The notes under the pieces were generated by a model. The model searched no databases, was not told the origin of the DNA, and saw nothing but the letters and a program-made list of their open reading frames with translations. This document shows, piece after piece, positions 1-7,843 of a stretch of 60,516 bases of DNA. Position 1 is the stretch's first letter. Each line of letters begins with the position of its first letter. The DNA comes from Tannerella sp. (lineage in GTDB: Bacteria > Bacteroidota > Bacteroidia > Bacteroidales > Tannerellaceae): contig JAISXP010000058.1 in the NCBI GenBank assembly GCA_031270465.1, forward strand, positions 1 to 60,516, given 5' to 3'. The translations under genes and the position numbers were made by a program.

Positions 1-647
1 GTTTTGCTGCCTTCCTTCAGCGTCTCGTAGAAATCGCGTATCACGCCGTTCGCCCTCACTAAATGACGGTAAGCCTCGTCGCCGGCGGATGTTCCCAGGG
101 CGATCAGGTCGTTGGCGAAATGGTCGTATTCGTCGATGATGATATAGATTTTTTTGCCGGCGGATTCCGCCGCGTTGAAGGCTTTCCGCAACGACGCGAT
201 ACCGGGCTGTTCAGCATCAATCTGTTTATAAAAATCCTTTTCAGGGAAAATATCCTTATAACCGTACAGAAAATTGCGAACAATATCCTGCACTTTCCGT
301 GAAAGCGAAATCCTGAAATAGTCCTCGCTCGAAGTGTCCAGTCCCGAAAAATCCAGGTTCAGTACAAGATAGGTATTGTGTTTGGGCGTGGGATGCTTCC
401 CGATGTACAGGTCGCCGAACAGCAGCTCGAATTTGTCCGCCTGTTTGATGTCGTAGTAGTGCGACAGCATTGAAAAAAACAGGCTTTTCCCAAACTTGCG
501 CGGACGGGTGAAAAACAGGTTCTTGTTTCCCTCGTTTTCCAGCAGTTCGACAAACCGCGTCTTGTCAACATACGCATAGTTTTCCGTCCTTACGCTTTCG
601 AAATTCGAATTGCCGTACGGCAGGCGTTTTGCTTTTTTCGGTTCCAT
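1..647 (-). CDS. AAA-ATPase-like protein, N-terminal part (cut by window edge)
   Basis: The reading frame is open from an ATG at 645-647 down to base 1, so about 215 residues of the N-terminus are present and the C-terminus lies outside the window. The protein begins MEPKKAKRLPYGNSNFE and contains a P-loop-like FFTRPRKFGKSLFFS near residue 45 and a Walker B-like IYIIIDEYDHF near residue 175. This order matches the predicted AAA-ATPase family that often carries a C-terminal PD-(D/E)XK nuclease domain and occurs in many copies in Bacteroidales genomes. The nuclease half cannot be checked here. Its cellular role is not established; mobile-element or defence functions have been suggested for the family. 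A -7 box lies 25 bases upstream. Confidence 0.8.
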   Translation of the reverse strand, partial: MEPKKAKRLPYGNSNFESVRTENYAYVDKTRFVELLENEGNKNLFFTRPRKFGKSLFFSMLSHYYDIKQADKFELLFGDLYIGKHPTPKHNTYLVLNLDFSGLDTSSEDYFRISLSRKVQDIVRNFLYGYKDIFPEKDFYKQIDAEQPGIASLRKAFNAAESAGKKIYIIIDEYDHFANDLIALGTSAGDEAYRHLVRANGVIRDFYETLKEGSK

Positions 648-672
648 ATCCGTTGCTTTTTTATTGATGATG

Positions 673-680
673 CAAAGATA
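673..680 (-). promoter_or_regulatory. Bacteroidetes -7 box for the AAA-ATPase-like gene
   Basis: On the minus strand this reads TATCTTTG, a full match to TAnnTTTG, 25 bases before the ATG. A TTTG lies 15 bases upstream, closer than the usual 19-21, so the -33 element is weak. Confidence 0.5.
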
Positions 681-783
681 CATTTTTTCTTTTGACAAAA
701 AATAGGTCACCTGCGAAAAGATACAATTCAAATTGCCGTGTGCATCACTGCAATCCTTCGTGATTCGATACAGTATGACAGCG

Positions 784-3201
784 TCAGAAATCGACAGACA
801 TGCGGAAATTCAGCTGGCGGCCGGTCAAGTAGTTCGGAACAGCGTACTGAAGGTTGTAAATATCTGTGACCCAATAGTACGAGCCGGTGTTCTTTATGTC
901 GAACAGGTTGAACAGGTCTACCCCCAGCCAGACATTCTTGAAGTGACGGAAGAAACCGCGCTCCATGACTTCGCTCTCGCCGCTTGCCAGTTGGTAGGTG
1001 ACGCCCACGTCGACCCTGCGGTAAGGCGGCGTGCGGTAATATCCGGCTTCGTATCCTTTGCGGGGAATGGTAACGGGAAATCCGCCCGCCAAGACGCCTT
1101 TGAGGTTCAACATAATATGTTTATTTCCCGGCCAGTAGTCCTGAAAGAAAAGCGAAAAGTTGTAAAGCTGGCTGTTGGGCATGGGCGCCCTGGTCGTGCC
1201 GCGGATTGTCTGTTCGGATTGCATCAGCGAAAGGCTGAACCACGAATCCGTGCCGGGGACAAACTCGCCGAAGAGTTTCATGTCTATCCCGGCAATGTAT
1301 CCCCTGGCGCAATTTTCGCCGTAGTAACGAATCTTCACGTTGTCGACCGTGTAGGGATTGACATTGTCCAACCTCTTGTAATACAGTTCGGCAGTGAGTT
1401 TGAAATTGCGTCCGGCAGCAGGAAAGGTGCAGTCGCCTCCTCCGATGAAGTGGACGGAACGCTGTGATTTCAGTTTGTTGTTCAGCGTGATGATGTGGTT
1501 TCGATTTTCGTCCGTCGTTTCGACGCGCAATTCCTTGTAAAACGGCGGCTGATAATAAAATCCGGTGGCAAAGCGGAATGTCAGGTTCTGATTGGCCGTC
1601 GGGATAAAGCCGACGGAGAGGCGCGGGCTGAAAAGCGCCTCTCTGTTGTAATCCCAGTAACTTCCCCTGACACCTCCTACGACGGTAAACATCCCTTTCG
1701 CAATCCTGAATTTGAAAACGTCCTGAACATATCCCGAAAAACGGGTACTTTCCAGTTTGTTATCCGAAAAAAGGTTGGCGATGACGTTTACTTCCGTTCC
1801 ATTTTGAGGCAACAAGTATCCGGCTGAGTCGCGACTTTCCCATTCGCTGATTTTGTCGGCAATACTTTCGCGCTGCATATTGACGCCCCATTTAAGCCAG
1901 TGCAGGGCAGAGAGTTGAGATGTGCCATACAACCCCGCGTGGGCTACGGTTGCCGACAGGCGGTTGCGCGCATGTTCATGAAAATAAGCAAGTGACAAAG
2001 CGTCGCCCGAAGTGCTTTCGGTCTCTTCCGAAGCCACGTTGTCCAGCCAGTACCAGCTCGTGATGTCATAGCTTTCTTCCTCTCGCGTGTTGAACGCCGA
2101 GGCTTGAAGGCCGATTTCCGTTTTGTCGTTCAGGTTGTATTTCAATGTCATGGCACCATACAGCGTTTCGAACCGATCTCTCTCTTTTCCATCGAAATAG
2201 ACATTAAAAGACTCTGGCGCATAGGCTGTTCCGAACGATGTTTCACGATTGTGGGGGATGAATCTGTAACTGTTCGACGACACGTTTCCGAGAAAATTGA
2301 TTTCCCATCGTGGAGCTAACCGGTAAGTCAGATAGGTTTGCAAATCCACAAACACGGGGTTGTATTCCGCATCCGTGTCCATTGTTCCCAGCAGCGAACG
2401 GTTTGTCTTGTATCGGATGCCTGTCACCTGCGTAAATCCGCCGGCGGAACTGCCGACGTAAGCGCTTGCCCCCAACATGCTTGCAGAGACAGCGCCTTCG
2501 AATGTTTTCGGCTTCTTGTATGTGATGTCCAGCACCGAACTCATTTTGTCTCCATATCGCGCTTCGAATCCGCCAGCCGAAAACTGTACGGATTCCGTCA
2601 TGCCGGGGTTGATAAAACTGAGTCCTTCCTGTTCGCCGGAACGAATCAGCAGCGGGCGAAAGACTTCAAGCCCGTTCACATACACGATATTCTCGTCGTA
2701 ACTGCCCCCGCGCACCGAATACTGCGAACTGAGTTCGTTGCTGGACGATACGCCGGCCTGTGTAACTACCAGGCTTTCGATGCTGCCACCCGAAGGGTCG
2801 GGCAGTATCTTCATGCGGTTGGCGTCTATCGTTTCCAGCGTAGTCGTGTTTCTTCGCGAAGCAGTCACTTCTACCTGTCCCAGTTCCAGCGATATATAAT
2901 TCATTTGTACGTTGACGCGCGTGTCGCCGGCCACCGAAGGAATGATTCGCTCGGCTTTATTGTAACCTAAGCAGGAAAACATCAACGTGACGGAATCGCC
3001 CGGCACAACCGAAAGGGAATAATATCCCTTCTCGTCCGTCATGGAGCCAATCATTGTGTTTTTTACCTGAATGGCAACCAGTTCAACAGGATTGCCGTCA
3101 GCATCCCTCACGTTGCCGGAAATCTTAACCCTCCTGTCCTGTGCAAATATGCCTGTCTGGATTAATAAAAAAAACACTGCGACAAAAGCGCGAATTTTCA
3201 T
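784..3201 (-). CDS. TonB-dependent outer-membrane receptor
   Basis: An 805-residue outer-membrane receptor that imports a ligand using TonB energy. Residues 1-21 form a signal peptide ending in FAQ. Residues about 24-110 are a carboxypeptidase regulatory-like beta-sandwich (VKISGNVRDADGNPVELVAIQV). The plug follows at about 115-225, with YSVRGGSYDENIVYVNGLEV and GGFEARYGDKMSSVLDI, and the rest is a 22-strand-type barrel ending in the aromatic MSVDF. No SusD partner or TonB/ExbBD gene is nearby, so it is not an obvious SusC starch-type pair and the substrate is unknown. It is monocistronic as far as the window shows: the gene upstream is divergent. The family call is firm; the ligand is not predictable. 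Confidence 0.93.
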   Translation of the reverse strand: MKIRAFVAVFFLLIQTGIFAQDRRVKISGNVRDADGNPVELVAIQVKNTMIGSMTDEKGYYSLSVVPGDSVTLMFSCLGYNKAERIIPSVAGDTRVNVQMNYISLELGQVEVTASRRNTTTLETIDANRMKILPDPSGGSIESLVVTQAGVSSSNELSSQYSVRGGSYDENIVYVNGLEVFRPLLIRSGEQEGLSFINPGMTESVQFSAGGFEARYGDKMSSVLDITYKKPKTFEGAVSASMLGASAYVGSSAGGFTQVTGIRYKTNRSLLGTMDTDAEYNPVFVDLQTYLTYRLAPRWEINFLGNVSSNSYRFIPHNRETSFGTAYAPESFNVYFDGKERDRFETLYGAMTLKYNLNDKTEIGLQASAFNTREEESYDITSWYWLDNVASEETESTSGDALSLAYFHEHARNRLSATVAHAGLYGTSQLSALHWLKWGVNMQRESIADKISEWESRDSAGYLLPQNGTEVNVIANLFSDNKLESTRFSGYVQDVFKFRIAKGMFTVVGGVRGSYWDYNREALFSPRLSVGFIPTANQNLTFRFATGFYYQPPFYKELRVETTDENRNHIITLNNKLKSQRSVHFIGGGDCTFPAAGRNFKLTAELYYKRLDNVNPYTVDNVKIRYYGENCARGYIAGIDMKLFGEFVPGTDSWFSLSLMQSEQTIRGTTRAPMPNSQLYNFSLFFQDYWPGNKHIMLNLKGVLAGGFPVTIPRKGYEAGYYRTPPYRRVDVGVTYQLASGESEVMERGFFRHFKNVWLGVDLFNLFDIKNTGSYYWVTDIYNLQYAVPNYLTGRQLNFRMSVDF

Positions 3202-3276
3202 CTCGTTAAAATAGTTTTACCATACTACTAACGAGAAAAAAGTCCGAAGCGTATATCTTCAACGTAAAAATATCAT

Positions 3277-3284
3277 TATCTTTG
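3277..3284 (+). promoter_or_regulatory. -7 box almost touching the DUF2520 start codon
   Basis: TATCTTTG lies only 6 bases before the ATG at 3291. Transcription would start near or at the ATG, suggesting a leaderless or very short-leader mRNA. Confidence 0.5.
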
Positions 3285-3290
3285 CCTTGT

Positions 3291-4145
3291 ATGAGACAAA
3301 AACAAAAGACAGGAAATGATATTTCGCTGATAAGCAGCAAAGAAAATGCGAACAGGTTTTCCGGGCTACGAATAGTCTTCGCCGGCGCAGGAAATGTCGC
3401 CACACATTTGTCGGCGGCGATGCAAAATGTCGGAAACGCTGTCATTCAGGTATACAGCCGGACGGAAGAAAGTGCGCAAACTTTGGCGAACCGTTTGCAG
3501 ACGGAGTGGACAACCGATTTGAAAAAAATTGCCCCCGATGCCGATCTGTATGTTTTTTCGCTTAAAGACGATGTGCTGGCAGAGACAGTTGTGCGTGTCC
3601 GGCCGAATAATGCGCTCTGGATACATACGGCGGGAAGCATTCCAATGGACGTGTTCGAGCGCCATGTCGAACGTTGCGGCGTTTTGTATCCGTTGCAGAC
3701 TTTTTCCTGGAAACGTGAAGTGGATTTCAGCCGTATCCCCTGTTTCGTCGAAGCCCGTTTGCCTGCAGACGAATTGCTGCTGTGCGGGTTAGCAGGGCAA
3801 ATATCCGGCAGCGTACAGGTGATTGCGTCCGAAAAAAGAAAATATTTGCATCTGGCCGCCGTATATGCATGTAACTTTACTGCACACATGTATACGATGG
3901 CGGCAAAAATACTTGAACAGCAGAATATTTCGTGGAAGGTGCTGTTGCCACTGATTGATGAGACGGCAGCAAAAATTCATCTGCTCACGCCTGTACAGGC
4001 ACAGACAGGCCCCGCTGTCCGCAACGACCGGCGGGTGATGAATATGCATGAGGATTTGCTGGCAGACGCGGATATGAAACGGATTTATCAATTAATTAGT
4101 AATCACATTTATAAAGAATCAATGCATGAGCAGTATCAATTATGA
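3291..4145 (+). CDS. Rossmann-fold DUF2520 protein
   Basis: The protein of about 284 residues has an N-terminal NAD(P)-type Rossmann domain and a C-terminal helical DUF2520 domain. The glycine motif is GLRIVFAGAGNVATHL near residue 25; the C-terminal half contains AAVYACNFTAHMYTMAAKIL, typical of the DUF2520 dimer domain. The family resembles pyrroline-5-carboxylate reductases and ketopantoate reductases but its substrate is unknown. I chose ATG 3291; the longer frame starts at a TTG that overlaps the promoter box. The stop overlaps the start of kdsC by 20 bases, so DUF2520-KdsC-Maf form an operon. Confidence 0.88.
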   Translation: MRQKQKTGNDISLISSKENANRFSGLRIVFAGAGNVATHLSAAMQNVGNAVIQVYSRTEESAQTLANRLQTEWTTDLKKIAPDADLYVFSLKDDVLAETVVRVRPNNALWIHTAGSIPMDVFERHVERCGVLYPLQTFSWKREVDFSRIPCFVEARLPADELLLCGLAGQISGSVQVIASEKRKYLHLAAVYACNFTAHMYTMAAKILEQQNISWKVLLPLIDETAAKIHLLTPVQAQTGPAVRNDRRVMNMHEDLLADADMKRIYQLISNHIYKESMHEQYQL

Positions 4146-4647
4146 CTTGAGAAAAATCAAAGGTTTTCTTTTCGACGTAGACGGCGTATTGTCAACTGAC
4201 TGCATCCCGTTGGCAGAAAATGGCGATCCGATGCGGATGGTGAACATAAAAGATGGGTATGCACTTCAACTTGCAGTAAAACAGGGTTATCATCTGGGTA
4301 TTATCACGGGAGGCTATACGGAAAGCGTCAAAATCCGTTTCAAGCGGCTGGGTATTCCACATATCTACATGCGCAGTTCGACGAAGATAGCGGATTACGA
4401 GGATTTTCTCCTGAAAACAGGATTGAAAGATGAAGAGATTGTTTATGCAGGAGATGATATTCCTGATTATGAGGTGATGTTGCGGGTCGGTTTGCCGGTT
4501 GCCCCTGCCACAGCTGCGCCCGAAATCAAGGCGATTGCAAAACATATTTCGCCACTGCGGGGCGGCGAAGGCATTGCGCGTGAAATCATTGAGCAGACAA
4601 TGAAAGCGCAGGAACGATGGATGAAAGGCGATGCCTTCGGATGGTAA
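4126..4647 (+). CDS. kdsC: 3-deoxy-D-manno-octulosonate 8-phosphate phosphatase (KdsC-like HAD hydrolase)
   Basis: A 173-residue HAD phosphatase that removes phosphate from KDO-8-P, supplying KDO for lipopolysaccharide core. The HAD nucleophile motif is FLFDVDGVLS near residue 15, the second motif is GIITGGYTES, the lysine motif is STKIADYEDFL, and the acidic motif is VYAGDDIPDYEVM. The small size without a cap domain and the glycine-rich tail PLRGGEGIAREIIEQ fit KdsC, which works as a tetramer whose C-terminal tail enters the neighbouring active site. It sits between DUF2520 and Maf genes with overlaps on the 5' side. A generic HAD phosphatase is the only realistic alternative. Confidence 0.92.
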   Translation: MSSINYDLRKIKGFLFDVDGVLSTDCIPLAENGDPMRMVNIKDGYALQLAVKQGYHLGIITGGYTESVKIRFKRLGIPHIYMRSSTKIADYEDFLLKTGLKDEEIVYAGDDIPDYEVMLRVGLPVAPATAAPEIKAIAKHISPLRGGEGIAREIIEQTMKAQERWMKGDAFGW

Positions 4648-4660
4648 AGCAGAAAACGTT

Positions 4661-5233
4661 ATGTTGGAAAATTATCATATCATATTGGCATCCAATTCTC
4701 CGCGTCGCAGGGAACTGTTGGGCGGACTGGGTTTGGCGTTTGACGTATGCGTGATTCCCGGAATTGACGAGTCGTATCCCGCAGAGCTTCCGCCAATGGA
4801 AATACCCGTTTTTATCGCCCGCCGGAAAGCTGGGGCGTATATTCCCTGCATGAAGGCAAACGATTTGATTATCACTGCGGATACGATAGTTGCACTCGAC
4901 GGCGGGATACTTGAAAAGCCCTGCGACCGGGATGATGCCGTCCGGATGCTGAAAAAACTGTCCGGCCGTACGCACACCGTTGTAACCGGAGTTGTGGTCA
5001 CTGCCGCTCACAGACAGATAGATTTTTCCGTTGCGTCGGACGTCGTTTTTGCCGCACTGGACGACGATGAAATAAACTATTATGTTGATACACATCATCC
5101 TTACGACAAAGCCGGCGCTTACGGCATTCAGGAGTGGATAGGATATGTCGGCGTGCAGGCGATTCATGGATCGTTTTACAACGTGATGGGCCTACCCGTA
5201 CAGCGACTGTATCAGGAACTGAAAGTGTTTTAA
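4661..5233 (+). CDS. maf: Maf-family nucleotide pyrophosphatase
   Basis: A 190-residue Maf protein. It begins LENYHIILASNSPRRRELL, the phosphate-binding SNSPRR motif, and has ADTIVALDGGILEKP and SGRTHTVVTGV further in. Maf enzymes hydrolyse non-canonical or excess nucleoside triphosphates (dTTP/UTP in the YhdE branch) and were once called septum-formation inhibitors. I prefer ATG 4661, which gives the usual length and puts SNSPRR at the normal distance; an upstream ATG at 4631 would add 10 residues and overlap kdsC. It ends 4 bases before the convergent apbE stop, with no room for a separate terminator. Confidence 0.92.
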   Translation: MLENYHIILASNSPRRRELLGGLGLAFDVCVIPGIDESYPAELPPMEIPVFIARRKAGAYIPCMKANDLIITADTIVALDGGILEKPCDRDDAVRMLKKLSGRTHTVVTGVVVTAAHRQIDFSVASDVVFAALDDDEINYYVDTHHPYDKAGAYGIQEWIGYVGVQAIHGSFYNVMGLPVQRLYQELKVF

Positions 5234-5237
5234 CGGT

Positions 5238-6227
5238 TTACCGCACCAGCATCGAGTCCATTTCCCTGGAATACCTGACATCAGGCGTGTCACCGTCGCC
5301 TGCGCAGATGATGTAATACGCTATTTCGGGGATGTTTTCGGCCATGCGGCAGGCGTCTTCCGCGCCCATGACCATGAATACCGTGGCATAGGCGTCGGCC
5401 GTCATGCAGTCCGGCGCAACAATCGTAGCGCTAAGTATAGACTGTTCCGAAGGATAGCCTGTGAGGGGGTTTATTGAATGTGCATATTTCTTGCCGTCTT
5501 TTACGTAAAAGTTGCGATAGTTTCCCGAAGTAGCCAACCCACATTTACTGCACAAGCGGACTATCCCGTTGATATCGTCGTCCATCAGTCCCGAGCCCTC
5601 TTTGGGTTTGCTGATGCCTATCTGCCAGCATTCGCCATTGGGATTCAATCCTTTCACCATCACTTCGCCGCCAATATCAATCATGTAGTTTTCAACGCCT
5701 TCACGTTCGAGCAACGACGCCACCACGTCGCAGGCGTATCCCTTTGCAATGGCGGAAAAGTTCAGCATGATGCGCGGGTCGTCCTTCACGACACGGTTTC
5801 CTTCAAGGCGGATTTTCCGATAACCGACAAATGCTTTCAGACTGTCAATAACGTGTGGGGAGACAGTGTCTTTCCGTTCGAAACCAAATCCCCATACATT
5901 AATTAAGGGAGCTGCCGTTACGTCGAAAAAACCTCCCGACCTTTCCGACACTTCCATCGCTTTGTTGAATACGGTTGCAAACCACACATCTACCTCTGTT
6001 TCCTCGTTGCGGTTGACTTTCGCCAGAATGGAATTAGGATTAAACGGGTTCAACGAAAGGTTGAAGGCCCGGAGTTCGGCATCGATTTTGGCTGTTAAAA
6101 TACTGTTCGATTGGTACTTGATTCGATAGTACGTGTGGAAAACGGTACCGGTCTCTTCGTAGTAGTACGCTTGTTTACAGGCCACAAACATTATGCTCAT
6201 AATAAGTAATGGCAAAATTTTTTTCAT
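5238..6227 (-). CDS. apbE: ApbE-family FAD:protein FMN transferase, lipoprotein
   Basis: ApbE attaches FMN covalently to Thr/Ser of partner flavoproteins such as NqrB/NqrC and RnfG/RnfD on the outer face of the inner membrane. The start at 6227 gives MKKILPLLIMSIMFVACKQ, a lipoprotein signal peptide with lipobox FVAC; the longer upstream frame lacks this. Diagnostic parts are LNFSAIAKGYACDVVASLL (flavin binding), YMIDIGGEVMVKG, and the Mg-binding region DCMTADAYATVFMVMG. About 329 residues is normal. No Nqr or Rnf gene is in the window. The gene has its own well-formed promoter at 6250-6282. Confidence 0.94.
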   Translation of the reverse strand: MKKILPLLIMSIMFVACKQAYYYEETGTVFHTYYRIKYQSNSILTAKIDAELRAFNLSLNPFNPNSILAKVNRNEETEVDVWFATVFNKAMEVSERSGGFFDVTAAPLINVWGFGFERKDTVSPHVIDSLKAFVGYRKIRLEGNRVVKDDPRIMLNFSAIAKGYACDVVASLLEREGVENYMIDIGGEVMVKGLNPNGECWQIGISKPKEGSGLMDDDINGIVRLCSKCGLATSGNYRNFYVKDGKKYAHSINPLTGYPSEQSILSATIVAPDCMTADAYATVFMVMGAEDACRMAENIPEIAYYIICAGDGDTPDVRYSREMDSMLVR

Positions 6228-6249
6228 ACGTTCCTTTTTTCTGACGGTA

Positions 6250-6282
6250 CAAAAGTAGCAATTTACATGGATATTATCCAAA
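6250..6282 (-). promoter_or_regulatory. Bacteroidetes promoter for apbE
   Basis: On the minus strand TTTG (6282-6279) and TACTTTTG (6257-6250) are separated by 21 bases, a full match to TTTG-N19-21-TAnnTTTG. The box lies 22 bases before the apbE ATG. Confidence 0.65.
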
Positions 6283-6381
6283 ATGTTTTTCGGTAAAAAG
6301 AGACAGTCTTTATTTTTCTTGCAGTAATACGCTGTATATGAGATATAAAAGCTCCTCCATATCAGGAGTTATGACGGGATA

Positions 6382-6411
6382 GTCCGGACGAAATGTGAAC
6401 CTCGTCCGGAC
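6382..6411. repeat. 9-bp perfect hairpin, one of two related copies
   Basis: GTCCGGACG (6382-6390) and CGTCCGGAC (6403-6411) form a perfect stem around a 12-base loop. The right half and flank (6397-6416) match 32702-32721 at 19 of 20 bases, so this looks like a dispersed palindromic repeat. No T-run follows, so it is not a simple terminator. It lies in the gene-free gap 6283-6733, whose remaining content is a candidate short RNA and its terminator. Confidence 0.55.
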
Positions 6412-6588
6412 AGAGAATTTCCACGCCTTACGTGTCTCCGTGTTTCAAAAGAGCCTTGATTTGACTACATTGCCGTGCAATCTGTACCCAACTGAAATGC
6501 ATCTGAAAGAAAAACGTGTTTTGTATGACAAACAGACGGCTTTTGGTAAGCAAACCTGGCGTTTTGTCAAATAATGGCAGCAAGGCGA

Positions 6589-6618
6589 TTGCATGACAAG
6601 ATCTTATGTTTACATTTG
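6589..6618 (+). promoter_or_regulatory. Promoter with no protein-coding gene behind it
   Basis: TTG (6589-6591), a 19-base spacer and TACATTTG (6611-6618) fit the Bacteroidetes promoter on the plus strand. No gene starts before the terminator at 6681-6713. Confidence 0.5.
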
Positions 6619-6624
6619 CACCAT

Positions 6625-6713
6625 GATATGATACTTCATATATTAGTCTTTAGTGGTAAAAAGTGAAAAGTAATTGTGAAAAATTCCGGGCGTGATGTCC
6701 GGGATTTTTTTTT
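6625..6713 (+). ncRNA. Candidate short RNA between apbE and the EEP gene
   Basis: A promoter (6589-6618) and an intrinsic terminator (6681-6713) on the same strand bracket about 90 bases. The only reading frame is a 12-codon one beginning near 6629. This could be a small regulatory RNA or the relic of a lost gene. Inferred from signals only; no RNA family was recognised. Confidence 0.35.
6681..6713. terminator. Intrinsic terminator, probably bidirectional
   Basis: AATTCCGG (6682-6689) pairs with CCGGGATT (6699-6706), with one T-G pair and a 9-base loop, followed by nine Ts on the plus strand. On the minus strand the stem is followed by five Ts, so it can also end the rhomboid-EEP operon. Confidence 0.7.
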
Positions 6714-6733
6714 CGGGCTATACGCATGGTGTG

Positions 6734-7840
6734 TTACTTTAGCTCCACTTTGCACCAAACGGGATAGTGGTCTGAAAATGATACTTTACCTATGGTCGCT
6801 TCATAAGCTTTGATATTTTGCGAATGGAGGATATGATCCAGCCTGAACCAGAAAAAATTTTGATTGTAGGTGATTCCCACACCGTTGCCTGACTCTTCAA
6901 AAGCATCCTTCAGTGAACCGCGCACCGTGCGGTATGTATACGAAATCGGGGTATCGTTAAAATCTCCGCAAACGATAAGGGTGCTGTTTTTAAGGCTTTG
7001 TATCTCTTCGGCAATGACTTCCGCCTGTTCGGCGCGGATATGGAACGCTGACCCGAGTTTGTGATGTACCGTTTCGAACAGGTTGTCGAACGTGCCGGTA
7101 TTGGCATTGTTGATAAATTCGGTGTATTTGGAACGGTCTCTCATTGTCAATTTAAAAGATTCCATGTGATTGTTTATGACGTGAACGTTTTTCCCGTTGA
7201 CACGGATTTCGTGAATGGTTGAGCCGTTGAATGCGCTGTCGTAGCGAACTTTACGAGATTTCAAAATCGGGTATTTGGAAAAAATAGCCAATCCGATAGT
7301 ATAGCGGTTGTAGTCCACTAACGGCAGGTGGTAATAGTAGGGGTACATCTTCATGACTTTCAGGATTTTTCCTTCGTAAAGCATTCTATTCGGGGATGTC
7401 CCGACCATGTATTCCTGCAAACATACGATGTCGGCATTCGAATCGATAATGTAGCGGATAATCGGATTGGGTTTCTCTTCCGTATGATCCTGATATTTAA
7501 AGCCCATTACATTGTAACTTAGTATTTTGACGATATTTTCCGCAGGCGTTTCAGGCCGGAATAAATTTATCGGCGCATAGCTTGTGAGAGGTTTCCAGCA
7601 AATCAGAAAAGAACATATCGCGATGAAGAAACGCATCCATTTTCGGAACAGAAGCCAATAGATAAGAAAAAAAAAGTTCATTATCAGGAAAAAAGGGAAC
7701 AATAATCCCAGATAGGAGAAAAACACGCATTGACTTGGCGAGACGAGGTACGAATATGCCGCAACGATGAATAATAATGTAGCAATCATGTTCAATACCA
7801 GCATTGTGCGGTGTATAAATTTGAATCTGAACGTTTTCAT
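6734..7840 (-). CDS. Membrane-anchored endonuclease/exonuclease/phosphatase (EEP) family protein
   Basis: A 368-residue protein with hydrophobic segments in the first about 95 residues (roughly 12-32, 38-65 and 70-85) and a C-terminal EEP domain. EEP hallmarks are KILSYNVMGF (start of the fold), DIVCLQEYM (metal-binding Glu), HVINNHMES, VCGDFNDTP (metal-binding Asp/Asn) and SDHYPVWCKV (catalytic His at the end). Members cut phosphodiester bonds in nucleic acids, inositol phosphates or sphingolipids; the substrate here is unknown. It is the last gene of an operon after two rhomboid proteases, 3 bases behind the second. The membrane anchor suggests the catalytic domain works at the inner membrane. 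Confidence 0.88.
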   Translation of the reverse strand: MKTFRFKFIHRTMLVLNMIATLLFIVAAYSYLVSPSQCVFFSYLGLLFPFFLIMNFFFLIYWLLFRKWMRFFIAICSFLICWKPLTSYAPINLFRPETPAENIVKILSYNVMGFKYQDHTEEKPNPIIRYIIDSNADIVCLQEYMVGTSPNRMLYEGKILKVMKMYPYYYHLPLVDYNRYTIGLAIFSKYPILKSRKVRYDSAFNGSTIHEIRVNGKNVHVINNHMESFKLTMRDRSKYTEFINNANTGTFDNLFETVHHKLGSAFHIRAEQAEVIAEEIQSLKNSTLIVCGDFNDTPISYTYRTVRGSLKDAFEESGNGVGITYNQNFFWFRLDHILHSQNIKAYEATIGKVSFSDHYPVWCKVELK

Positions 7841-7843
7841 TTC

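Noticed and set aside
733-1467. 244-codon frame opposite the TonB receptor
   Set aside because: Shadow frame inside a well-supported receptor gene.
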